The notes below the pieces were generated by a model. The model worked only from the letters and a program-made list of their open reading frames with translations. It had not been told where the DNA came from and did not search any database. Positions 56,235 to 64,000 of a DNA stretch of 64,000 nt are shown here, one piece after another (the stretch's first letter is position 1; the number at the start of each line of letters is the position of its first letter). A program made the position numbers and the translations under genes. The DNA is from Strix aluco (lineage: Eukaryota; Chordata; Aves; Strigiformes; Strigidae): NCBI RefSeq assembly GCF_031877795.1, contig NC_133946.1, positions 10,701,144 to 10,765,143 of the forward strand, read 5' to 3'.

Positions 56235-58361
56235 ATGGAGGGGGACTGCGGGGCGGCCCCGGCCCCAGACCCCGAGGAGCCCAGCGGGGCGGCCCCGGCT
56301 CCGGTCCCGGCCCGACGGCGCCGAAAAGCCGCCAAGAAACGAAAAGAGGCGGCGGCAGCCATCCCGCGGGGCAGGCCCAAGTCGGGGCGGGTGTGGAAGG
56401 ACCCCGGGAAGAAGAGGTGGGCGCGGGAGGGAGGGTCAGGCCTCGGGGCGGGGGGGTGGAAGGACACACACACTTTGGCGGGGGTCTCTGGTGGAGGCGG
56501 GGCTGTTTGGGGGTTCTGGAGCTTGGGGGGGAGGCTCTGCGGGTGCTTTGCGCGGAGAGTCTGGGGGGGACAGGGCCGTTTTAGGAGTGGGTTGGCTCGG
56601 GAGGGGTGTGGGAGGGGCAGAGCTGCTTTGATGGGGCCACGGGGGTGGTTTGTGAGGGCACTCGGGAGCTGTGTGTAGATTTTAGGAAGGACCCAGAGGG
56701 GACGGGGCTGGTCTGGGGGAGTCCTGAGCTGAGGGGAAGATTTGGAGGGGATGCAAGGGCTCGGGGCTGCTGTGGGAGGCTTTGAACTGGGGGAGTTTCA
56801 CAGAGTTCTGGCCTGAGGAGTTCCCGGAGAGGAGCCAGAGCAGGCGAGGCTCTGTGGGGTTCCTGCAAGCCGTGGGGAGCTCAGCTCTGCCTCCTCCAGC
56901 TGCTGACGCGGCCCATCTGCCTGCCCAGGTTCTCACACATGATCCAGGACAAGGCCCTTCGCACCTCCTGGGCGCGGAAAATGAAGGAACGGCAGGAGAG
57001 GAAGCTCGTCCAGGACCTGGCACGGCAACTGCAGGAGGGGAAACAGAGAGAGCGAGAGGTAACAGGGCTCGGGAGCTGTGCCTGGGGCTCAGGACCCTCC
57101 AGGCAGCGTCACCGAGCCCCCTCTGTGCCTGCTGTCCCAGCCCTCAGCTGCAGTTACCTGCTCCCTTCGCTGGGGCGAGCTCAGGGCCGCGTTGCGGGGT
57201 TGGGCAGCGACCAGAGACTTTTCCACCTCTCTCCATACACGACCCTGCGTGTGTGGGCAGCCGGGACGGTGAATTCCCTGTTGTTGTGCCAAATCCAGGC
57301 TGCGACAGTCACATGCTGCAAGTCACTGACTTGGAATAAACTCGTTCAGTCAGTTCAAGCCTCGTGCCGGGGGGGGGAAAGCGCCGCTGGCTTGGCTTTA
57401 TGCCGCAGATTTTATGCTTGGGCAAGTGGCACTCGTGCTGCTGTAGCCCTGCAGCTCCCTGACCGGGGTCGACATCGGCTGCGGGTTGATGCTGGTTTGG
57501 GTTTAAGCCCAGAGGAAGGGAGGGAGGGATCCACACGGAACGTTTTTACTCCTGTAGGAGAAGAAACGGCGACGGGAGGAGAACCTGAAGCGGCGCCTAG
57601 AGAATGAGCGGAAGGCGGAAATTGTTCAAGTGGTGAGTTGTGGCCCCACTGTGGGCTGGGGTTGCTGCGGTGGCCTGGCAGAGCCAGTAGCTTTCAGATC
57701 CCAGGCACTGGCCTCCAGTGTGCTCCAGTTCCACTCCCTGGCTCCTCTGAAGCACTGGGAGGACTGGGGAAATCCAGCTGAAGCCAGCTGCACCAGGAGG
57801 GTGATTTCTCAGCCGAGCAGGGTGGGGACAGCTTCTCGAAAACCAGGGAGTGGGTCACCTTGGGGATCGGTGGCCCACGGGGCAACAGAGCAGGGGAAAT
57901 GGCGTCAAGGGGAATCCAGGCACATGGGGCTTTCCTGGGAAGTCTGGAAGAGACCCGGGAGCTTGGGGTGGATATGGGGAAGAGCTGGGCAGCCACGTGG
58001 TGGTGGTGAGGATGGGGTTAACCTGTCCCCTCCGACACCAGAGCTGGGGCAACTTGGAGATGCTCCCGGGGAGGAGTTTTAGGATAAATCTGATCAGGAG
58101 CTGGATGGCTTTGTGTCCAGACTTCAGTCAGCGTTACGCTTCAGTGGTGGGAGGAAGATGATCCCATCCCTGCCTGGCTCCCCCCTCAGTGTGATCTCTG
58201 TGCCTGAAAGCCCCTTCTTTCCCCCTCACCCCCCTCCCCAGATCCGGAACCCGCTGAAGCTCAAGCGGGCAAAGAAGAAGCAGCTGCGGCGGGTGGAGAA
58301 GCGGGACACGCTGGCCCTGCTCCAGAAAACACCCGTGCGACGCAAAACAGCCACGGAGTGA
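56235..58361 (+). CDS. CCDC86: Coiled-coil domain-containing protein 86 (Cgr1-type nucleolar protein)
   Basis: CCDC86 (cyclon) is a basic nucleolar protein with a Cgr1-type domain, linked in yeast Cgr1 to ribosome biogenesis and in vertebrates to the perichromosomal layer. Exons 56235-56416, 56929-57058, 57558-57632 and 58242-58361 join to 168 aa. The C-terminal domain is strongly conserved: [16 protein letters not shown], then [18 protein letters not shown], then [18 protein letters not shown], then [20 protein letters not shown]. It is a long charged coiled coil rich in Arg and Lys. The human protein has about 360 residues. The difference is a much shorter acidic N-terminal part here, and the ATG at 56235 is the only good candidate. 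Confidence 0.93.
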
Positions 58362-60264
58362 GATGGGAGACGAGGCATCGTGATGCCCGGCCTGGGCAGC
58401 TGGGATTTCTGTGGGTCCCACTTCTCTCCGGGGGTGTTTCCTCGGCTCGGTGGGCAGGAGTGGCTGCCCGGGCCCTTGTGGTTGGACAGACAGCAGGACA
58501 AAGCTGGGGTGGGTGACACAATGCCATGACCCACAGGAACCGGCTGCTGTATCCACCCTACCCTGCCCTGTGAAGTTGGGGTGTTGCTGAGGGCTTGGGA
58601 CTGGAAGAACTGCTTTGCGTGCCCCCAAATCTGCTTTTTCTTTATAAAAATGAATAGGAACTGACCCAGACTTGCCTCCCAACAGTTCAGGGGGGTGCTG
58701 GTGGCTCTCGCTTGGGGCCTTCCCTCTGCCAAGACGAATCTCCCTCAGCCTTCCTGGGGTCACAGGGGCTCCTCTTCCTCAAAGAGGGGTCTCACCCCCC
58801 TGGGAATGAGCCCTGGAGGGAGGGGGCATGTCTCTGCTGTGCTGCAGGGATGGGAGGGGAGTGGGTGTTGCAGCACAGCCTCCCGTCACCCTTCTTTGGT
58901 GGGGGCAGCACTGCTGCAGGGTGGGTTTGGGGGGGACTGGGAGATGGTGTGGAGGGGTTTGGGGTGGGAAACCCACGCAGATCTTCACTTTCCTGGTTTT
59001 TGTTGCTCTATAAAGGCCCCTTTTTTGCGTTCTGGTTGAGGGTTGTGTCTTCAGCCCAGCGGGACTGGGGGGGCGAGGGGTGGGCAAAGACCAGGCCGCA
59101 GGGAGGAGAAGCCCTTGCTGACAATGGGGAGCTCTGGGGGTGGGGCAGGGTGGTGCCCAGGAGCTTCAGCCTGGGGGGAAACATGAGCTTGTGGCCGCAG
59201 GATGAGCAGTGGCTGTGGCAGCACCTGGCCCTCTGCCCCCCAAAACCTGAGGGTAGGTTAATCACTGGCTGGGGGTGCAGGGGGCAGAGCTCCCCGTTGC
59301 CCTCACTGAGTAGGAATTTGGGCGGGGGGGCGGTTCCCACCCACGCCCAGCGCAGCCCCCACTGAGGGGTGCCCCAGGTGAGGGGTCTGGCAGGAGATCT
59401 GGGGTGCAACGGAGCCGTGGGGCGGCTGCTAGCCTGGCCCAGGTCAGCGGGCAGGAAGCCTTTGCCCTCGCTGCTTCCAGGGTTAATTATTATCAAGGCA
59501 AATCCCAGCGTGCAGTAGGCAGGGCCCTGCCTCGCCCTCCCCAGAGCCGCTGCACCAGCCCAGCCTTCACCCCCGGGCGGGTAAGAAGTGGGGCTTGGAA
59601 GCCCATCCCTGTGGCTTCAGGCTGGAAGGCCTGGGCGCCTGCTGGGGAGGGGAAGTTGGAGGTGGCGGGGGGCGGCATGTTTTTCTGGTGGGGCCTACAT
59701 TGGTGAACGCAGTGTCTCCTCCCAGGGCTGGGCTGGCGCCAGCACCTCGTCAGGCTGCAGCCTGCGTGGCTACACGGAGGGGAATCGGGGTCTGCACAGC
59801 ACCGGGAGGGAGGGGAAGGCTTATAGCCCCTGTCCCCAGCTTGCCCCAGCCCCCTGACCCCCTACATTGGTCTGGCCCTGGGGTGCAGGGGAGGAGGATG
59901 AGGAGAGGGAATGGTGGGGGCTAGGGGCCAGAAGAAAAAAGGGGTGTCCCCACCGCGGGGCAGGTTTGGGGGGGCTGCTGAGGGGTGTTTGGGGTGGGAG
60001 GTGTTGGGGGGGGGGAGCGGTGCTGCATGGCCTCGGCGGGGAGGGTGGGACAGGGACTAGAGAAGCCAGCAGGCCCAGGTGGGCTACAAACCCCATCGTG
60101 GGATTGCCAAGTCCTCTCGTTAGGATCCCTGGGGACAGTCCCCTGCTGCCAGCCTGCACTGGGCCACCACGCAGCCCCCCCTGCCTTCTCCCTGAGGGTT
60201 GGGCAACCGTGGGGCCCAAGTGGGCTAGTCAGGGGTGATGCTCACCTCCATCCCCAGGTACACC
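58362..60264. other. CCDC86 3' flank and upstream region of the BAAT-like gene
   Basis: No coding exon recognised. The AG just before 60259 looks like a splice acceptor seven bases before the ATG, so a non-coding first exon of the BAAT-like gene probably lies in this stretch. It contains a TATAAA near 59011 and HNF1-like motifs, listed separately. Confidence 0.45.
59481..59494 (+). promoter_or_regulatory. HNF1-like site upstream of the BAAT-like gene
   Basis: GGTTAATTATTATC fits the HNF1 palindrome GGTTAATNATTAAC at 12 of 13 fixed positions. A half-site GGTTAATCA lies at 59256. HNF1 drives liver genes of bile-acid metabolism. The link here is inference from motif and place. Confidence 0.45.
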
Positions 60265-62356
60265 ATGGTGGAGGTGACGGTGACACCGCAATCCTCGCTG
60301 GCTGACCGGCCGGTGCAGATACGGGTGCGGGGGCTGTCCCCCTCGCAGCTGGTGACTTTACGAGCGTCGCTGACGGACGAGCAGGGCGAACGTTTCCAGG
60401 CTCGTGCCTTTTTCCGCGCCGACGAGGCGGGCGAGGTGGATCCCGGGCTCCATGCCGCTCTGGGTGGCAGCTACACCGGCGTCTGGCCCATGGGACTTTT
60501 CTGGTTCCTGCAGCCCGACACCCTTTTCCGACGCCTGGTCAAGCGGGACGTGGCTGGCAGCCCCTTCCTCGTCCGGCTGGAGGTTTTCGATGGGGTCTGT
60601 TTGCTCACCGGGCCCCAGGACCAACCGTTGGCCTTCTGCGAGGCCGAGCGGTGGTATGTGGGTCCTGGCGTCCAGCGGGTGCCCATCCGGGAGGGCAGGG
60701 TCCGGGGGGCCCTCTTCTTACCACCCGGTGAGAAACGGGGTGCGGGGGAACCCTGGGATGTCCCAGCAAACGGCTTGTCCTGATGACTGGGGACATTCCG
60801 GGGTTGCGGGATGGCACCGGTGGCTTCTCTTCCCTCATGGGTGACGATCTCTCTGGCTGCTCACAGGACCGGGACCCTTCCCGGGGGTGATTGACCTGTT
60901 TGGGGGTGCAGGTGGCCTCATTGAGTTCCGCGCAGGGCTGTTGGCCAGCCGGGGCTTCGCCGTGCTGGCCCTGGCCTTCTTCGCCTACGATGACCTGCCC
61001 CGCGCTCTGGTCCAGCTCGACCTGGAATATTTTGAGGAGGCGGCCGAGCTGCTCCTCCGGCACCCCAAGGTGAGCCCTGCAGTGTGGCGGGTGGCCCCTG
61101 CGAGCGGGGACGTCCTGGTGTGGGGGGGGGATGTCCTGACAAGCAAGTTGTCTGGGAACTGGGGACATCCCAGTGAGCAGGATGTGCTGGTGAGCAGGAT
61201 GTCCTGGTGACTGGGGACATCCCAGTGAGCAGGATGTCCTGGTGACCAGGGATGACTAGTGAGCAGGTTGTCCTCATGACTGGGGGTGTCCTTGCAAGCA
61301 GGGATGTCCTGGTGACCAGGAAGGACGTCCCAGGGAGTGGCTTGTTCTGGTGACTGGGGATGTCCCAGTGAGAGAGATGTCCTCATGACTGGGGACATCC
61401 TGGTGAGCAAGATGTCCTGGTGACCAGGGACGTTCCAGCAAGTGGGTTGTTCTGGTGACTGAGGGCATCCCAGTGAGAGGGATGTCCTGGTAACTGGGGA
61501 CATGCTGGTGACTGGGGATGTTCTGGTGACCAGGGATGTTCCAGTGAGCAGGTTGTCTTCGTGACTGGGGGTGTCCTTGCAAGCAGGGATGTCCTGGTGA
61601 CCAGGGATGTCCCAGTGCGTTGCCCTCATGACTGGGGACATCCCAGTGACCAGGACATCCTGGTGACCAGAGACATCCCAGCGAGCGGGTTGTACTGGTG
61701 ACATCCTGGTGACGTCCCAGCGAGCGGCACTGCCAGCTGGCTCTGTTTCCCCCTCCTCCCCGCTGCAGGTGCGAGGCCCTGGCGTGGGTGTTGTCAGCGT
61801 CTCCAAAGGAGCAGAGGTGGCCCTTGCCATGGCCACCTTCCTCCCACAGGTGCTGGCCACGGTGTGGATCAACGGCACGGCCTTCCTCTACGGCAACCCG
61901 CTGGTCTACAAGGATCTCCACATTCCCCCCATCCCCTACCTCACTGAGCGCATGGTCCTCACGGAGATGGGGGCCTTGGACAACTCGGCCGTCTTCGCCG
62001 ACCCCCGGGACCCCGCGTACAGCGCCTCGGCCATCCCAACTGAGAAAATCCAGGGGAAGGTCCTTTTTGTGGTGGGGGAGGCCGACCGCAGCTTGAACAG
62101 CAAGCTCTTCGCCGAGCTGGCCATGGCACGGATGTCACCGGCGAGCTGTCGCCTCCTCTCCTACCCCGGGGCCGGCCACTTGATCGAACCCCCCAGCTCG
62201 CCCCTCTGTAGCATCTCCAGCATCCGGGGAAGCCCCCGCCCACTGCTGTGGGGGGGGGAAGCCCAAGCCCACGCCAAAGCCCAGGAGCACTCGTGGCAAG
62301 AGATCATCCAGTTCTTGGAGCTTCACCTGGGCCCTGCCGCCACCATGAAGCTGTGA
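60265..62356 (+). CDS. BAAT/ACOT-family acyl-CoA hydrolase or N-acyltransferase, BAAT-like with Ser nucleophile
   Basis: Family members cleave acyl-CoA thioesters (ACOT) or pass bile acids from CoA to glycine or taurine (BAAT). Exons 60265-60727, 60867-61069 and 61769-62356 join in frame to 417 aa, as usual for the family. The N-terminal beta-sandwich domain ([31 protein letters not shown]) is followed by the alpha/beta hydrolase domain ([20 protein letters not shown]). Much of it reads closer to BAAT than to ACOT1-6: [21 protein letters not shown] and [14 protein letters not shown]. The nucleophile is Ser234, where BAAT has Cys; the likely triad is Ser234, Asp328 and His359. The C-terminus MKL is at best a weak peroxisomal signal (BAAT ends SQL). 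ATG 60265 follows a splice acceptor, and a Kozak-like ACCATGG supports it. Confidence 0.9.
61085..61745. repeat. Minisatellite filling intron 2 of the BAAT-like gene
   Basis: Tandem variants of GATGTCCTGGTGACCAGGGA and CATCCCAGTGAGCAGG occupy nearly the whole intron. A longer block starting GGTTGTC and containing GTGTCCTTGCAAGCAGGGAT recurs about 287 bases later (near 61264 and 61551), showing a higher-order repeat. Confidence 0.85.
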
Positions 62357-62428
62357 TGGCTGCGGGGTGCCGGGCGGGGGGAAAGGGGCTGAGGTTGCCC
62401 CCCCTGCCTGGGCTTGTTGCCCCCCCTC

Positions 62429-62434
62429 AATAAA
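62429..62434 (+). terminator. Poly(A) signal AATAAA of the BAAT-like gene
   Basis: A canonical hexamer about 73 bases after the stop codon, followed by GT-rich sequence. Confidence 0.75.
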
Positions 62435-63522
62435 GTGCACCCTGCCAGCCGGCACTGCCTGGTCCTGCCTGTACTCATGGGGCAACAGCACGTGGGAGGG
62501 CCCTATATGTATATAGGTACATATATAGGCACAGCCACAGCTCAGGGCGTTGGGGGGATGTCACTAACCAAGGTGAAGGTTTTAGGGGGGGGCTACAGCC
62601 AAACCCCCGCCTCTGCACATCCTTTCACCGTGAGTTTGGTGCTGTGAGGTGACGGGAGCTGCTGCGATCCCAGCGCCTGCGCTGAGCTGGGGGTGGGTTT
62701 TTCCCCCCGGGAACGTTGAGGGTTTTAAAGCCCCCCCCCCCCCCCCAACCCCCAAAAACGCTGAGGCTGGCACCTGGGTTGGGGGTGGAGGGTGGCAAAC
62801 GGGCATCCGGGCACGTTGGCACCCGGCACGTGCTGGGGCAGGGTGCAAGAGCCGGCCGTGACCGTCACACTGGTCACGATAAGAGTAATAAAGATAAGAC
62901 CCAGAAGGAAAACTTCTTGCGGGGGGGGAGGTGGAGGAAACCGCCAAGTGCTGCACTCAGCAGCCACCCGAGGGGACCAAGGTCCTTCCTCCTCATCCCG
63001 GGGCGCCGGCAAAACTCGGCTCCACTTTTTTGTTGCGTGCCGGGATGTCGGGGGACGAGCATCCCCTGGCCCTGTGTCACAGACAGGGCAGCGGCCTTGA
63101 GTCTGTGTTTGCAGGAAGAGTTTCTCTCAAAAAAAAAAGAAAAAAGTTCTGGCCTCCACGGGACAAAGTGCGCTTTGAAAGACTTTTGGTTCCTCTGTGG
63201 CACTGCTGGTGGGGTAGAGCCGGGCGTGCCGCTGCCAGGACAGGGGCGGATTTGGGGACAACCACCCAATTCCGCAGCCCCCAGACCTCAGCAGGGCCGT
63301 GGTGCTCCCCCAGTCCCTCCCACAGGCACCCAGTCCCACCACTGTCCCCACCGGCTTGTGGCAAACCCCAAGGCTGCGTGGCAAGGTGGGCACACGCCAG
63401 CCCCCTCCTCCTGCCCAGATGGCTTGGTCCGGCTGGGCGTCGTGGCCGCTGCTGTCTCCGTTCCCCGTCTCTCCCACCGCGCGACAAAAAACTTTTCTTT
63501 GAACAGTTTTCGGTTCCTCTCT

Positions 63523-63535
63523 GGTCACCCTGGCA
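63523..63535 (+). promoter_or_regulatory. ZP1: Imperfect oestrogen-response-like element
   Basis: GGTCACCCTGGCA matches the palindrome GGTCAnnnTGACC at 8 of 10 positions. It lies about 200 bases before the ZP1 start codon. Confidence 0.35.
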
Positions 63536-63665
63536 CGGCCACGGGGGCAATGAGGTCGCTGGTGGCAGGGGAGCGAGGAGCCCTGGCCAGAGCTCATCCC
63601 CTCCCCTTGGCCACGGGGCTGGCACGGCCCCCCCAGTCATCTGATTCCCCCCCGCGTTGGCCGGG

Positions 63666-63671
63666 TATAAA
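63666..63671 (+). promoter_or_regulatory. ZP1: ZP1 TATA box
   Basis: TATAAA lies 58 bases before the ATG, so transcription would start near 63697 with a 5'UTR of about 27 bases. Short leaders with a TATA box are usual for ZP genes. Confidence 0.75.
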
Positions 63672-63723
63672 TCCACAGACCCCGGCGCTGACCCGTGCTC
63701 CGGCCTCACTCGCTGCCGCCGCC

Positions 63724-63883
63724 ATGGGACGGGGCTTCTCCTTCCTCCTGCTGCTTTTTCTCCTGCTCTCGGGGCCCAGAGCTGCCTTCTCACTCCTGCA
63801 ATATCGCTACGACTGCGGCAACCACGGCATGCAACTGCTGGCGTACCCCACTCACAGCCACACCGTCCGCTTCAAGGTCATGG
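63724..63883 (+). CDS. ZP1: Zona pellucida glycoprotein 1, first exon (gene continues beyond window)
   Basis: The exon codes 53 residues and ends in phase 1 at a GTGAGT donor. It holds a signal peptide (MGRGFSFLLLLFLLLSGPRA) and the start of the mature protein, YRYDCGNHGMQLLAYPTHSH then TVRFKVM. This matches the ZP1/ZP4 N-terminal ZP-N motif YDCGxxGMQLL...RFKV. Position after CCDC86 is that of ZP1 in other vertebrates. ZP1 cross-links egg-coat filaments; in birds it comes from the liver and is laid on the oocyte. The rest of the window is intron 1. Confidence 0.92.
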
Positions 63884-64000
63884 GTGAGTGTGGGGGGCAG
63901 GCAGGCAGGTGCGAGCTCCCCCCCTCCCCCCCGATCTCTTTCAGGTGACAGATCACCCTGGGGTTACCCCAAACCCCAAGTGCATTGGGGTGCCGCTGCC

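Larger units (their letters stand above)
62460..63723 (+). promoter_or_regulatory. ZP1: ZP1 upstream region
   Basis: This stretch between the BAAT-like gene and ZP1 holds a C-run (62731-62744), an A-run (63130-63139), a pair of related elements near 63162 and 63483, an imperfect oestrogen-response-like element and a TATA box. Avian ZP1 is made in liver under oestrogen control, so hormone-response sites are expected. The assignment here is from motifs only. Confidence 0.5.

Noticed and set aside
59005-59020. TATAAA before the BAAT-like gene as its promoter
   Set aside because: It is 1.2 kb from the ATG and has no supporting initiator or exon donor that I could place, so it was left as a note only.
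61085-61745. Repeats with apparent spacers, like a CRISPR array
   Set aside because: The units drift in sequence and length, the spacers are themselves repeats, and the array is inside an intron of a vertebrate gene.
62716-63948. 410-codon plus-strand open frame ending in the ZP1 signal peptide
   Set aside because: Its upstream part crosses the TATA box and promoter. Only the last part, from the ATG at 63724, is ZP1.

Overview
The window is bird genomic DNA. Two things show this. It is GC-rich and carries at least nine CR1 LINE fragments of the avian/reptilian type. Its multi-exon genes also follow the order of the vertebrate block that in human sits at 11q12 (OSBP, PATL1, STX3, MRPL16, CBLIF/TCN1, MS4A cluster, CCDC86, ZP1). 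I cannot name the species. Gene identities come from reading the spliced exons and comparing them with proteins I know. Exon limits come from GT/AG sites plus frame continuity, and no transcript evidence was available.

Layout. 1-4400 (-): OSBP, eleven exons, cut at the window start. 5867-16038 (-): PATL1, 19 coding exons giving 766 aa, with a long 3'UTR ending about 0.5 kb from the OSBP start codon. 17123-24028 (+): STX3, divergent from PATL1, with two alternative SNARE exons and two alternative membrane-anchor exons (STX3A and STX3B types). 24914-27460 (-): MRPL16. 28513-30797 (-): a secreted cobalamin-binding protein of the intrinsic factor/transcobalamin family, whose 3' flank is an LTR-like fossil. 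30.8-33.7 kb: CR1-rich spacer. 33883-36645 (+): a ZP3-like egg-coat protein. 38517-55691 (+): four MS4A tetraspan genes in tandem. 56235-58361 (+): CCDC86. 60265-62356 (+): a BAAT/ACOT-family acyl-CoA enzyme with BAAT-like sequence but a serine nucleophile. 63724 to the window end (+): first exon of ZP1.

Functional themes. OSBP and STX3 act in lipid transfer and vesicle fusion, and PATL1 acts in mRNA decay. MRPL16 is a mitochondrial ribosome part and CCDC86 a nucleolar factor. The eastern half holds lineage-variable families: cobalamin carrier, two zona pellucida proteins, the MS4A array and the BAAT-like enzyme. Housekeeping promoters carry CCAAT, NRF1, CRE, ETS and YY1-type motifs. The ZP and BAAT-like genes have upstream motifs that suggest oocyte or liver control.

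No prokaryote-type system, CRISPR array or clear RNA gene was seen. The most notable points are the conserved STX3A/B exon pairs, the Cys-to-Ser nucleophile in the BAAT-like gene, the LTR that makes up most of the cobalamin gene's 3' flank, LINE insertions lying against splice sites, and a duplicated element upstream of ZP1.
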